Shown piece after piece: positions 30,850 to 40,903 of a stretch of 64,000 nt of DNA. Source of the DNA: Lepidostoma basale (lineage: Eukaryota; Arthropoda; Insecta; Trichoptera; Lepidostomatidae); contig JAHDVF020000178.1 of NCBI GenBank assembly GCA_022606425.2, positions 186,001 to 250,000 on the forward strand, written 5' to 3'. Positions within the stretch are counted from its first letter, which is position 1. The number at the start of each line of letters is the position of its first letter. A program made the position numbers and the translations under genes. The notes under the pieces were generated by a model. The model worked only from the letters and a program-made list of their open reading frames with translations. It was not told the origin of the DNA and ran no database searches.

Positions 30850-31280
30850 AATGTTTGGCAAAAGAAGGATGAAAGCAGGATAAACGCCGTAGAAATGAGA
30901 TAACTAAGAAGAAAGTGCGGGAAAACGTTGTATGATAGAATACCGAACGATGAAATAAGAAATAAATGTAAGGCAGATGACTGCATCATGGATAAAATTA
31001 AAAAAGGATGAAAGTAGCATGGTTAAAAAGTTGTACACAAGCAGCGTGAGTGGAAAAAGAAGCCGAGGACGACCGAGGAAAACATGGCATGATCAAATTA
31101 ATCAATTACTAATAAGCGGTCACATTCGAAGTCGGAATAATCGACGAGCGTGCATGGTACGATGTATGAATGTAGAGGAAACCCAAGAGGTATGCCAGGA
31201 CAGAGCATTCTGGCGATCCATCCTCTCTGCCTTCTCCTTCGGGGAAATGGCGTGATGGTTAGTTAATTAGTTAGTTAGTA
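30850..31280 (+). mobile_element. Family A copy with small internal deletion
   Basis: Begins at TTTGGCAAAAGAAGGATG. The frame 30977-31255 reads MVKKLYTSSVSGKRSRGRPR, KTWHDQINQLL, RCMNVEETQEVCQDRAFWRS and FGEMA stop, then (GTTA)n. The GSLRWFGHMER segment is missing between about 31005 and 31010. AAGTTATTTT occurs near both ends (30829-30838 and about 31281-31290), possibly a target duplication with 5' filler. Confidence 0.8.
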
Positions 31281-31290
31281 AGTTATTTTT

Positions 31291-31892
31291 TTTAACTACC
31301 CTAAGATTGCATCACACGTGAATAATATGACACGTTTTACAGTCTGGCAATTGGCAAGTGCCAATGTGAGCGTTGAGGCAATATCGAGATGCAGAATAAC
31401 CGATTGCTATAATGTACACGCGACTCGCTCGTGTATACGCGGCTCAATGCAGCCGAAGCTTAAATTGACTATGGTCATGCCCGTGCGTGCCTGTTGAATT
31501 CGATTTGAATACTCGCGCATCTATTCATATTGCATTCGTTGTCTTATGGCGGATGCTGTGATCTCAATGGGCGTACGTGAATATAAAGTATCGTAACAAA
31601 AATTGTGAAACATTTATTTAATAGTTAATGGTTTCGAAATGGTTGAATTCTTTCTCGTAATCTCATTGATCGTGAGATTTGATCCTCCTTTTAAAAACTA
31701 TCACGACTCGATCCCTAGCCAATCGTTACGAAGGGATCGTCAATCATCTGAGATAATAGTTTAGACAATTATATATTTTTAAAATAGAACCGAAACAAAC
31801 AAATAATTTCTAATGTTTTCTAATAAATAAAAACGGTGTTCTTCCATTATTAAATTTTTTTCTTGACACAAATGTTTGAAAAATTTCAAGAA
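31291..31892. other. Unassigned spacer
   Basis: No gene supported. 31370-31560 is GC-richer and non-repetitive here. Confidence 0.3.
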
Positions 31893-31894
31893 CA

Positions 31895-31995
31895 GCAAAC
31901 CATCACGTCGCTTCTCCGAAAGAATAGGTAGAGAGAATTTCCTGGACACCCCCACTACTCTATCCAGATATACCTCTCTAATTTCCGCCTTTCCA
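31895..31995 (-). mobile_element. Family A extreme 3' end, decayed
   Basis: AAACCATCACGTCGCTTCTC followed by TAGGTAGAGAG and ACTACTCTATCC is the C-terminus and 3' end on the minus strand. Confidence 0.65.
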
Positions 31996-32274
31996 GATTA
32001 GATAAAATTTATCCCCTATCTATAGATATAACTCCACCCCATTTTACTATATAAGTTATGATTTTGTTTTATTATATTGTCTACGAAAAAGTGAAACATG
32101 TCTATGAAAAGAGAAATTAAGGGTTGTGAAAATACAACGTTAAATTTTATTAATTCAAAAGTTAATTAATCATTTTATTTTTCCATTGCGTATTTTAAAT
32201 AACAAATATTGATACTTAGATACAGCCTCTCAGATGTAAGCTGATCATCGATCACTTACCTCTAAACCATCAAA
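31996..32274. other. Unassigned AT-rich spacer
   Basis: Nothing recognised. Confidence 0.3.
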
Positions 32275-32685
32275 GCGACAGCCGTGGCTGGCTGCTTGCG
32301 CGACACCATATGGAGGAACAAACACATGCTAACCGAAAGTAAAGTCAAGATATACAAGGCGTGCGTTCGTCCCATCATGAAGTATGGAATAGAGGACAGA
32401 GCCGATACCAATATAACTAAGAACCTTCTTAATGCGAACCCTACGCTCCATCGCAGGGAAACCCCTCAGAGATCGGATCAGAAATGAAACGATAAGGTCT
32501 GCCTGTGGTGTTGAAGACATAGTGAGATGGGGGAGAAGCAGAAGGCGCTTTTGGAGAGATCACGTGAGAGAGAGGCCGACGAAGAGATGGAGAGATGGCT
32601 GGACATCTTCATCCCAGGACAGCCCACGGTCACAAACAGGTCATACGATATAAACTAAGAGGAAGAAGAAGAAGATACATAGAAT
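32275..32685 (+). pseudogene. Family B non-LTR 3' end
   Basis: Two frames cover it. 32284-32487 has MAGCLRDTIWRNKHMLTESK, VRPIMKYGIEDRADT. 32432-32653 has MRTLRSIAGKPLRDRIRNET, ACGVEDIVRWGRSRRRFWRD, ERPTKRWRDGWTSSSQDSPR. A GAAGAAGAAGAAG tail lies at about 32661-32675. One frameshift separates them. The C-terminal part is shortened relative to the copy at 3740. Confidence 0.8.
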
Positions 32686-32739
32686 TGTCACTTTAAAATA
32701 CATACTCCAAAAAATAAAATGATTAACATACTACATTAT

Positions 32740-33180
32740 TTGAATGTATACAAATACTTGTACACGAATACTGGATTTCACCCATTGCGGGTTATCAATT
32801 CAAGAATTAATTGTATCTCAACAGAGACGAAGATGCAAATTGGAAACAGAATGTGGTTGATCAAGGTGTTTACAGGACTTATGACCTGTCATTTGGCTTA
32901 ATAAACACAAATCTTCATAGATGGCGTTAGTATGTAGATTGTATAAACAGCCACTTAAAGAGTGTTCTTGGAGTTTAACATATATACAACTTCCAAAAAG
33001 TTTGTCAGACATGGTGATCATAAGAAGGAAGGTGGAATGGGGAGCGTTGTATTACATAAAGCGTGCGCTTAACCCAACCAATGACAGGTCATAAGTCCTG
33101 TAAACACCTTAATCAACCATATTCTGTTTCCAATTTGCATCTTCGTCTCTATTGAGATACAATTAATTCTTGAATTAACA
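32740..33180. repeat. Family E inverted dimer
   Basis: Arms 32801-32900 and 33070-33172 are inverted copies (AAGAATTAATTGTATCTCAA and its inverse; GGACTTATGACCTGTCATT and its inverse). The 170-base centre holds TAGATGGCGTTAGTATGTAG. The outer left block AAATACTTGTACACGAATAC matches the other family E copies. Confidence 0.75.
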
Positions 33181-33664
33181 TACTAGTATTTCTTAAGTGG
33201 TATTAGTTTAAAACACGGTTTTTGACTAGTATCACTTTAGAAATACAGGTGCGATATATATTATTATTATTCCGGGGGCTCAGTACAGCTGGCGGAATTC
33301 TAAGCCCAGTCAGAATTGTCTCTAAATACAAGGTTCCTCCAGCGAAAAATATCTAATTATAAAGGATTTTCTAGAAAAGCTCAAAATTATGCTATTAGAG
33401 CCAAAGTTGGTGATTATTTCTGAAACATAATTTACAGACCGAATTAAACGTAACATTTTAATGAACCCGGCTAAGTATTTACGGCGCTGTTAACAGGAGT
33501 GCCTAATGAGATTTATGAACGGCCCAAGTACCTCCATTCATAATAACTTCATTTATTCCCACACACAACATAACATACCTCCACGCCAAAAACTGTTTAT
33601 TTTATAGGCGGACGTTTTTAAACACGTAACATTTTTATAATTTAAAACGTCCCGTTACCGGGTA
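33181..33664. other. Unassigned spacer
   Basis: No gene or repeat recognised. Confidence 0.3.
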
Positions 33665-33666
33665 AA

Positions 33667-34065
33667 ATGTTACTTACTTCCTATGACCGTACAACTCTTG
33701 GAGAGTATTAGTCTCTTTCTCCTCGATAATTTTATTCTGCGCCTTCTGCTCCGAGCAGTCCGTTTCGCCCAACTTAGCCATTTCAGCCAGAACATTATCC
33801 ATTAGGCGCTGTCTATGCCTTCCTAGAGGTCTTACTCCGGTCGGTCTTGACGCATACAGGGCCTTCATTGCTCTGGTCTCTCCGGCTCGGCATAGTGCCC
33901 AATCCATGCTGGGCGACCGGCTCTCACAGTGCTCGTTATGACGGGCTGCTGGGAACGGATTTCTTGGTTGCTTCTACGCCTCCAAGTTCCCTCTACAACA
34001 CCCGGTCTGGGTCCCAGGATCATTCTTAGGATCCTATTCTCAAACCTCATCAAGTATATTCTCAT
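33667..34065 (-). pseudogene. Non-LTR retrotransposon C-terminal fragment (family F)
   Basis: Two minus-strand frames. 34098-33865 has FENRILRMILGPRPGVVEGT, WRRRSNQEIRS and AGRPAWIGHYAE. 33907-33674 has MDWALCRAGETRAMKALYAS and RPLGRHRQRLMDNVLAEMAK. The FENRILRxIxGPR ... NxEI ... R..W.GH ... RP.GR...R pattern is the post-RT region of non-LTR proteins. One frameshift. No other copy in the window. Confidence 0.7.
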
Positions 34066-34390
34066 TTTGAATGTATACAAATACTGGATTTTACCCATTG
34101 CGGGTTAATCATTTTTTTAAAGGATTAATTGTATCTCAATAGAGACGAAGATGTAAATTGTCTTCTGGAAACAGAATATGGTGGTCGAGGCGCTTACAGG
34201 ACTTATGACCTGTCATTTGTTGGGTTAAGCGATCGCTTTATGTTAACAACATTCCCCATTCCGCACTTCTTACGACCACCACGTCTGACAAATTTTTGAA
34301 AGATGTATATATGCTACAATGTTGAGAAACACTTCACATTTTTTGTTTATTCTACACTAGCGCCATCTATATATTCTCTGTTGTTCTTTA
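34066..34390 (+). repeat. Family E repeat, most complete single copy
   Basis: Begins ATGTATACAAATACTGGATT and contains TTAAAGGATTAATTGTATCT, GCGCTTACAGGACTTATGAC, AGCGATCGCTTTATG, ACCACCACGTCTGACAAATT and ACACTAGCGCCATCTATA. It gives the order of blocks used to interpret the inverted dimers. Confidence 0.7.
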
Positions 34391-34926
34391 TAAAAATGTT
34401 AGAAAACACAAAAATCTGCCCGTTAATTCAATAAACTGAGGACATATAAACATTCGTGTGGTAGAGATATTTCTACTTGGTGGTGAAATTCTGGGAGGGG
34501 AGGGGCTCGTTGTGGCGCCAATAATTCGAATTACGCTCCATCTATACTGAACAGCTGTAAGATAGTCCGAACACTCCTAAACAAACTCTCCGTGATCACG
34601 CCAACGCTGGTGAATCCTGTGTACAATTTATTGAGATCGACATTTCCTTCTCCGTTAGCAGGGATTTTGAATGCACATGAATGTGCAAATGAATTCGCAC
34701 ATTGGTATCAGTCTTACTAAATTTGAACTTTCGATTTTTTTTAACAAAAATAAATCAATTTATCGTCCAATCTTTGATTTATTTCCTTTGTTGTAAGTAA
34801 TTACCTGAACCACAATAAGAACTTTAAATTATTATTTTAAATTTTAAATTGAAACGTTCCGAAATAAATCTTTATAACATCTGTCAAAACTGATCATATT
34901 TGTAAACAATTTTATAATATTTTAAA
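34391..34926. other. Unassigned spacer
   Basis: No gene supported. AT-rich after 34680. Confidence 0.3.
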
Positions 34927-34928
34927 TA

Positions 34929-35735
34929 CGAGGGGGGCGTTCAATATATTCTCGGTATGGGTATGAAGGAAAAGACTTAGGTGAATAATTATATTTTTAT
35001 TTCTCAATATACGAGTAGTCATTTTTAATATCTGTGCACTTCTTACTTCTAGCAATCAATTTATTTAAACCCTAAAAAAATAATGATTCCGGTTTGTTAT
35101 CAAAATCGCCGCTTTTATCGAGTTATCGTCGTCAAATCGTTTCCACGAATGTTTTTCTTTAGATTTGGGAATATAAAAAAATTACATGGTGCCAGGTCTG
35201 GACTATACAGTGGGTGATTGATTTCTGCAAAAGCACATTCACGAACTGCAGCCTTTGCAACTTGAGCCTTTGCAACTTGAGCCTTGTGCACCGGTGCATT
35301 GTCGTGGAGGAGAGGATCGCTCTGGCCAATTTCCCCGCTCTTTCTCTTTGATTGCCTCTCTCAACTGATAAAGGATGCTAGAGTAGTATTTTCCGGTGAT
35401 ATTGATACCCTTTTTCTTGTAACCTATCAGCAAAATTCCCTGGGAATCCCAGAAAACTGTAGCCCCGACCTTCCCTGCGGATTGTGTCGCCTTGTGCTCT
35501 GTACCTTTTTGGTGCCATTGCATGGACTCCTGCTTACTCTCAAAATCATAGTAATGAACCCAAGTATCATCCCCAGTAACAGTTTTGTCAATAGATTCTT
35601 TAGAATTTTCACTACAGAGCTCCAAAAATCCTTTGCAACTTTGTACGCGGTGAGATTTTTGAAGTGGCGTTAGGAATCTCGGCACCCATTTTGCACTGAC
35701 TTTTGACATGTGTAGGCGGTCGTATAAAATAGAAA
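34929..35735 (-). pseudogene. Mariner-type transposase fragment, second lineage
   Basis: Minus-strand frame 35709-35239 (156 codons): KWVPRFLTPLQKSHRV linker, VTGDDTWVHYYDFESKQESM with the first catalytic Asp, GATVFWDSQGILLIGYKKKG, YYSSILYQLREAIKEKERG. The second and third Asp motifs are absent. The frame ends in an 18-base tandem duplication (35252-35287). The 3' terminus survives: CGAGGGGGGCGTTCAATATA at 34929 is a mariner-like end preceded by TA. The N-terminal helix-turn-helix is lost at about 35735. Lineage differs from the copy at 4777. Confidence 0.85.
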
Positions 35736-35744
35736 CAATAATAA

Positions 35745-35812
35745 TAATAATAATAATTAGGCTAATTTGTATAGCGCCGTTTTCGTGAATAGCTCACCTC
35801 AAGGGCGCGCTC
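35745..35812 (-). mobile_element. Family I (CR1/L2-type) 3' UTR and tail
   Basis: An AATAATAATAATAAT tail inverse is followed by TAGCGCCGTTTTCGTGAATA and CTCACCTCAAGGGCGC. It matches the 3' UTR downstream of the coding end at 25590-25690. Confidence 0.75.
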
Positions 35813-36115
35813 AGCGTCCTCATCTCTGCCACCCTTTCTTTAGCCTTCGTTCTTATGGTATCCGCTCTGGTCTCAATGGTATATGTCAGTGTAGGCCTTA
35901 CGCAGGTTTTATATATTCTGACCTTACTGTCAGTTCTCATATACTTGTTTTTCCATATTATATCCTTCAGACAACCTGATACAGCCGAAGCCTTGTTGAC
36001 TTGTCCTATTATTTCACTGACAAGATCATTTTGACTGAGTAGATCCACTCCCAGATATCTAAACTTTGCAACCTGTTCCAGCATTCTGTCATTCAAGGAT
36101 AACCTGCATCTTAAG
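35813..36115 (-). pseudogene. Family B fragment
   Basis: Minus frame 36096-35794: LEQVAKFRYLGVDLLSQNDL, VSEIIGQVNKASAVSGCLKD, IIWKNKYMRTDSKVRIYKTC, ETRADTIRTKAKERVAEMRT. Nearly identical to the copy at 42270. It stops where family I sequence begins, so one has truncated the other. Confidence 0.85.
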
Positions 36116-36732
36116 GGTTCTTTTGGAAGGGATTGCTCTGTTTAATAATTAAAACCACTAGAAAATATCATTAAATAATATGCTTTATGAATTTGTAACT
36201 ATAAAATATTCTGTAATTGAAAGGGTTGCAAAAAATTTAACAATAAATTAAGTAACTACCGCCGCAGAGGCTCTAATTTTCCACACACACCCCCACCCCT
36301 TTCATCCCTTTGTTAATCCAACAAAACGAATTTTACTTTTACCTGCGTACACATAAATGGATAATAATGAGATAAGGATCCGACGCTACGGCGGGCCAGA
36401 GTCGCTGGAGCGGCGGGGAGGCTCACCAAACTTGGCTGTATGCCGAAGCCTAATTATGGCATTAATGACATTTAATTTCGAGCTAAAACTTCCGACGAAA
36501 CTTTTACATGAGTCATTTGCGATACAGCTCCATTCGCGAATTATTACCGAGATATATGATTAACGGAGATAAAGTGCAGAGAAAATCACTTATGTTCATA
36601 TACATTTAGTATTAATCTACTTAGTTTAATGACATCGACCGGTTTCGACGGCTCGCTGACATCCTCTGGTCAGACCAGTGGAATTAAACTAAATATACTC
36701 GTACATACAATAATAAAGGATACAATAATTAA
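36116..36732. other. Spacer with possible unique conserved block
   Basis: 36350-36560 is non-repetitive here, with several TAAT-type words (CCTAATTATGGCATTAATGA) and balanced GC, as seen in conserved non-coding DNA. The 68-codon frame has no motif. Confidence 0.25.
36634..36700 (-). ncRNA. Hammerhead-like remnant
   Basis: Minus strand: CCAGAGGATG, TCAGCGAGCCG, TCGAAAC, CG, GTC, GATGTCATTAAACTAA. GAAACCGGTC is intact, but CTGANGA is degraded to AGAGGAT. ATTAAACTAA is repeated on both flanks. Confidence 0.35.
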
Positions 36733-37195
36733 GGGTTTTCTGGAACTGGCAAAAGAAGGATGAAAGTAGAATAAATGCAGTAGAAATGAGATCTCTTAGA
36801 CGAATGTGTTAATACTCTGTGTCTGAGTGTCGAATGAAAATAAAGTAAGTGAATGCGGTGCGAATGATGATGTTATGAACAAAATAATGAGAGGATCATT
36901 AAGTTGGTTTGGACACATGAAAAGAATGAATGATGAAAGAATGGTAAAAAAATTATAGGTTAACGATGTAAATGTAGCTAGAAATAGAGAAAGACCGAGG
37001 AAAACGTGGCACGATCAAATAAATCAAATATGGAATGTCGGCCACATGAGGAGTCGGAGAAATCGCCGCGCGTGCATGACACGATGTATGAATGTTGAGG
37101 AAGCAAGAGAAATATGTCGGGAAAGAAAAGTGTGGCAGTTTATTATTTTTGCCTACTCCTTCGGGGAGACGGCGTGATGGTTAGTTAGTTATTTT
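36733..37195 (+). mobile_element. Family A copy
   Basis: Starts TTCTGGAACTGGCAAAAGAA and runs through FGHM, RPRKTWHDQINQIWNVGHMR, CMNVEEAREICRERKVW to the CTACTCCTTCGGGGAGACGG end and (GTTA)n. Several stops and frameshifts precede the RPRKT region, and none disrupts it after that. Confidence 0.8.
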
Positions 37196-38071
37196 AGTTA
37201 GTTCATGAAAAAAAAAATTATTATTCTTTTATTTTAATTATTTACAATGAACTTCTACTAAGAAATTTAAAATAACTACAATAATATTTCAAAACTTAAT
37301 TCTTCTTTTTCACCTTGCTTCTCTCCTATCGGAGGTTGGACTACATCATGGCTATTTTTACGTTTGACACAGCAGCTCTAAACAAGGATGTTGTGATAAT
37401 CAGTTGCAGGACTTTGTATTTATCGTTTCTCATAATGTGCCCGAAGTACTCAAGTTTCCTGCGTTTTGTAGTCATGATAATTTATTTTTCTTTCTTCATT
37501 CTGCACTACTTTCCCGGTCATGACTCTTTCTGTCTATGATATTTTTAACATTTTAATATATATTGAATATAATTGATCCATATTATTTGTTATTACTAAT
37601 CAATTCCTATTATAAACTAATACTTATTTTCTGTGATTGTTTCCTAATTGGTAGGAAATAATACACATCGGGGTAACAATGAGATAGTCGACCATAATCG
37701 GGCAACTTCGACTTTGTAGAGCGTCGTCTCTATCATATTGGCTACCAGACTGTTGGTACATCGTACAACTGAGACAATGTTCTACAAAGACGGAACTAAC
37801 CGATTACGACTGACAGTATATTACTTAAGTCCAATGCGAAATCATTTCCGCCGTGTACTGTTAAGACTAGAAACTAATTGATTGCATTTGGCATTTCAAT
37901 ATTCTAGTTGAAACAAAACAAATTAAAAGTCTAGCTATAATGTATAAGCACAAATTTAACGCTATCAAAAATAATATAGGAGTAAAATAATAATTTCAAT
38001 GCTCCGGATGACATTTGATTCACAAAAGCGACCAAGCAAAGGTTAAGTGAAAAATATTAGATAGAAAAAAC
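37196..38071. other. Spacer with an imperfect inverted repeat
   Basis: 37688-37735 and 37770-37825 are imperfect inverted copies (CGACTTTGTAGAGCGTCGTC against ACAATGTTCTACAAAGACGG). They may be another foldback remnant. No gene is supported. A 74-codon frame at 37315-37539 has no motif. Confidence 0.35.
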
Positions 38072-38092
38072 TAACTAACCATCACGCCGCAC
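38072..38092 (-). mobile_element. Family A minimal 3' end (about 21 bp)
   Basis: ACTAACTAACCATCACGCCG only, directly abutting the foldback at 38093. Either an extreme 5' truncation or a copy cut by the neighbouring repeat. Confidence 0.55.
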
Positions 38093-38250
38093 GTTTCGTC
38101 TTTATTTCAGCTGCGACCGTTTTCGCCAGGATAGCCGGCATTGACAGACTGGTCTATCACAGACTTAACAGACTGCTATGTCGATGCCAGCTAGCCTAGC
38201 GAAACCAGTTGCTGTCGAAATAGAGACAAAAAGCGAAAGTAGTTAAAAAA
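38093..38250. repeat. Foldback element, sister of 22005-22148
   Basis: TCGTCTTTATTTCAGCTGCG and the inverse GCTGTCGAAATAGAGACAAA form the arms. The inner arms carry GCCAGCTAGCCTAGCGAAAC (plus) and its relative on the minus strand. CTGANGA is replaced by TCGATG, and GAAAC then CAGTTGCT, GTC is retained. The centre contains two ACAGACTG repeats. Confidence 0.6.
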
Positions 38251-38384
38251 ACAATCGTTTTATTTAATTAGCACAAATGGATATTTCTTTATTATCTTTT
38301 GTTTGCCTTTGTTAACCATAGACTCAAATAATTAATACTCATGAAAACAAATCTCATTTGATATTTGACATATTATTAATACCT

Positions 38385-38525
38385 TGGACAGGTAAAACAT
38401 GATATTCACATTTGGTAAAATATAATAAAAACTTCTAGAAAACTGACGTTTTTATTCGGATTAATAATTTAATATGGAGTTTGACATCGTTGTGCAAGAA
38501 ACAATGATTGATATATTGTAGTTTT
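38385..38525 (-). repeat. Family M fragment
   Basis: ATATAATAAAAACTTCTAGA, AACTGACGTTTTTATTCG, AATATGGAGTTTGACATCGT and CAAGAAACAATGATTG match the family M right-arm order. Confidence 0.6.
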
Positions 38526-38584
38526 AAACTAACTTTTACTTATATTTAAAATCTCATTAGACGTTTTAAAAAATGTAATCATTT

Positions 38585-38770
38585 TTATACATGATGGGGG
38601 CAAGGAAGGTACCTCCATGTGTGGTGTTTTAATAACACCTGCGCCCCTGAAAATGACACAAAATCGGCAAAAGCTTTCACACCAATGGCAGGAGAAATAG
38701 GGGATATAAAGCCATTTTAAGGACGATCCCTACAAGACTAGCTTGCCATTGACACGCAGAAGTTAAATAA
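38585..38770 (+). repeat. Repeat L, copy 1
   Basis: GGGGGCAAGGAAGGTACCTC, AACACCTGCGCCCCTGAAAA, TGGCAGGAGAAATAGGGGAT and AGCTTGCCATTGACACG align in order with 39675-39850. Non-coding. Confidence 0.65.
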
Positions 38771-39079
38771 TCAGCGTAATCATAGTTATTTCAGAGAAGT
38801 AAAAGTTAATAGAAATATATCAAACATCCGAAGCAAGTCAAAGTTACGCAAAGTAGTTTACTATATAACTCGAACACTACCTCCGGCTGCGTGTAACGAA
38901 ATGGCTAGAAAGGCGAGAAAATCGATTCCCTGGAATCCGATGTTCAAATAAAGCTATGTAAGAAGTTATACCTGTCAAGTACATGCTCACTGAGAACTTA
39001 TATACAATCTTCGTCACAACTGAACATTATAATATCAATTTTATAATGTAGGGTGAATCTATCTATTCGTAGCGAGAAA
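38771..39079. other. Unassigned spacer
   Basis: Nothing recognised. It lies between two related repeats. Confidence 0.3.
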
Positions 39080-39470
39080 TTTGGGATGTTATACTATCCA
39101 AAAAATGAATCCAAATGTGTACTGCATTTATATTGGGAATGTTGGGGACCAATAGTCCACAGATAAGGAGGGATGGGTCCACACTTATCCATTTCTTCAG
39201 ACTTATCAGTGGTTTTTTTTAGAATTCTGTCATCTTGGATTAAGTATCCATACTCGTATTTATGTTCCGGATGGTTATCTTCGACAGCGTCAGCACAAAC
39301 TGTTTTATCCCCCAACATGCAGAACCAACCTGCCTCCGGTGATGCCGGTGGTGAGAGAAATCTTACTGTTGAGCAAGATCGCTTCGGAGATCGACGTCTT
39401 TCAAATAAGTGAAAATGTTTTTTTGTTATATTTTTTGAAAAAATAAACTGATTTGATTCGATACTTAAAA
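39080..39470 (+). mobile_element. Family N copy, divergent
   Basis: Frames broken, but GLLVPNIPNINA-type antisense and sense words map to the family N C-terminus: CATTTCTTCAGACTTATCAG, AGAACCAACCTGCCTCCGGT, CGGAGATCGACGTCTTTCA. The end AATAAACTGATTTGATTCG matches the family tail. Confidence 0.75.
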
Positions 39471-39659
39471 GTTGAGATTGTTTTTGTTAATTGTTTGATT
39501 AATTAATTTTTCTATGCCATAAACAATGCTTTAAAACTCCCCAAATTATTTAATACTTTATAATATAACTTATAAACATTCTTATACATATATCTGACGC
39601 AAATTTATTATTTTAAAAAAATCAGCAGCAAATGGCTAAATTTGGAATAAAAGGTTGGA

Positions 39660-39870
39660 AAAAATATTTAATCCATAAACGGGGCAAGGAAGATGCCTCC
39701 ACGTGTGTTGTTAATAAAACTGTAATACCCGGCGCCCCTGAAAACGATACAATGTCGGCCAAACGTTCCACCACAATGGCAAGAGGGGGATATGGTCATT
39801 GTTTAGGACCATCTCTACAAAACTACCTTGCCATTTACACGATGAAGAAGAATATTCCATGTTGAAAAAT
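39660..39870 (+). repeat. Repeat L, copy 2
   Basis: GGGGCAAGGAAGATGCCTCC, CGGCGCCCCTGAAAACGATA, ATGGCAAGAGGGGGATATGG, CTACCTTGCCATTTACACGA. Same strand as copy 1, about 1.08 kb downstream, and clearly diverged. A 77-codon frame here is not shared with copy 1. Confidence 0.65.
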
Positions 39871-40548
39871 GAATGCACAGCAACAACAGTTGATACTGTT
39901 GCATATGAAATTCTGTATTTTAAAACTTCGGCAAATCAACAAATTTGGCATTCCACACATTATTTCAAATTCTATTTGATTTATGTCAATAAAGCTTTGG
40001 GTCTGATTTGTCACTGAAGCCACCGCGACAGTATATAAAAATAACAAAAGAGAAGGAAAAAATACACGCAGCGACTCGTAATTGTTCGATTTCCCACATA
40101 AAAAAAAAGACTAATGGAAAAATAATTACGTTGACTAAATTGAAATTGGGAAAACTCCACACCTCGCTGATCACGGAAGATATATCCATACTCGTACATA
40201 CTCGTATATGTCCGTAGATGGGTAATAAATAACATACCCAACAATTACCAATCATTGCATGTTGATTTCTAATAATTGCATTTCCATATTATAACGGCAG
40301 TACGTTAATCAAGTTATCAGATTGCTATTGTTTATATTTTCATCGAACACTAATGGTAAAGAATAACACACATAAAAACTTTACAACAATATCGATTATA
40401 TAATATTCTACTAGAATGAAAAATATAAAAATCAAAATATAAAAATATAAAATGCAAAATATAAAAATCGCAATAGAGAAATTGTGCACAGAAAAAGCTT
40501 TTTTTTTTAATATAATAATAATTATAATAAATTGAAACCTATGACTGC
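39871..40548. other. Unassigned AT-rich spacer
   Basis: No gene supported despite several short overlapping frames. Two TACTCGTA octamers ten bases apart at 40189 and 40199. Confidence 0.35.
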
Positions 40549-40681
40549 CATGCCGAAGGTCCCAGGTTCGATTCCCGACGATGGCAGTGTGATAATCACA
40601 CTATCTTTGGGCTGTTCACGTTACAATAAAACGGGTATAGATTAGCTATCTATCACATGTCATGAGAACCAATAGCTAAAA
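40549..40681 (+). repeat. tRNA-like SINE with exact B box
   Basis: GGTTCGATTCC at 40565-40575 is the RNA polymerase III B-box consensus. It is followed by CGATGGCAGTGTGATAATCA, ACTATCTTTGGGCTGTTCAC and TTACAATAAAACGGG as in 28123-28270. No A box is found in the 60 bases upstream. Confidence 0.7.
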
Positions 40682-40689
40682 AGTTTTAA

Positions 40690-40893
40690 ACAGTAATTGG
40701 GGTCAAATAACCTGCTGCATACAAATGTAGAAAGAAGCGGGAAACTACCACATTCAATAAAAAAAGTGGCATCCCAAGAACTAACAAAAATGTTACATTA
40801 TGCACCCTTAAGGCTAACGACGAAAAATAAATTGGCTCTCAAGAGCGCTGTAGAAAACAATACTGCATGTTACAAACTATTGGAGTTATAAAA
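40690..40893 (+). repeat. Repeat shared with 60260-60330
   Basis: 40835-40893 (CTCAAGAGCGCTGTAGAAAA, GCATGTTACAAACTATTG) matches sequence adjoining the family I UTR at 60262. It is probably an extended family I 3' UTR or an associated element on the minus strand. Confidence 0.4.
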
Positions 40894-40903
40894 TATGTCT
40901 ACA

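Noticed and set aside
30829..31290. 10-bp target duplication AAGTTATTTT for the family A copy at 30850
   Set aside because: The left copy is separated from recognisable family A sequence by about 17 bases, and the word is low-complexity AT.
35284..35673. 129-codon plus-strand open frame
   Set aside because: It is the antisense of the mariner transposase at 35239-35709, whose sense frame has clear transposase motifs.
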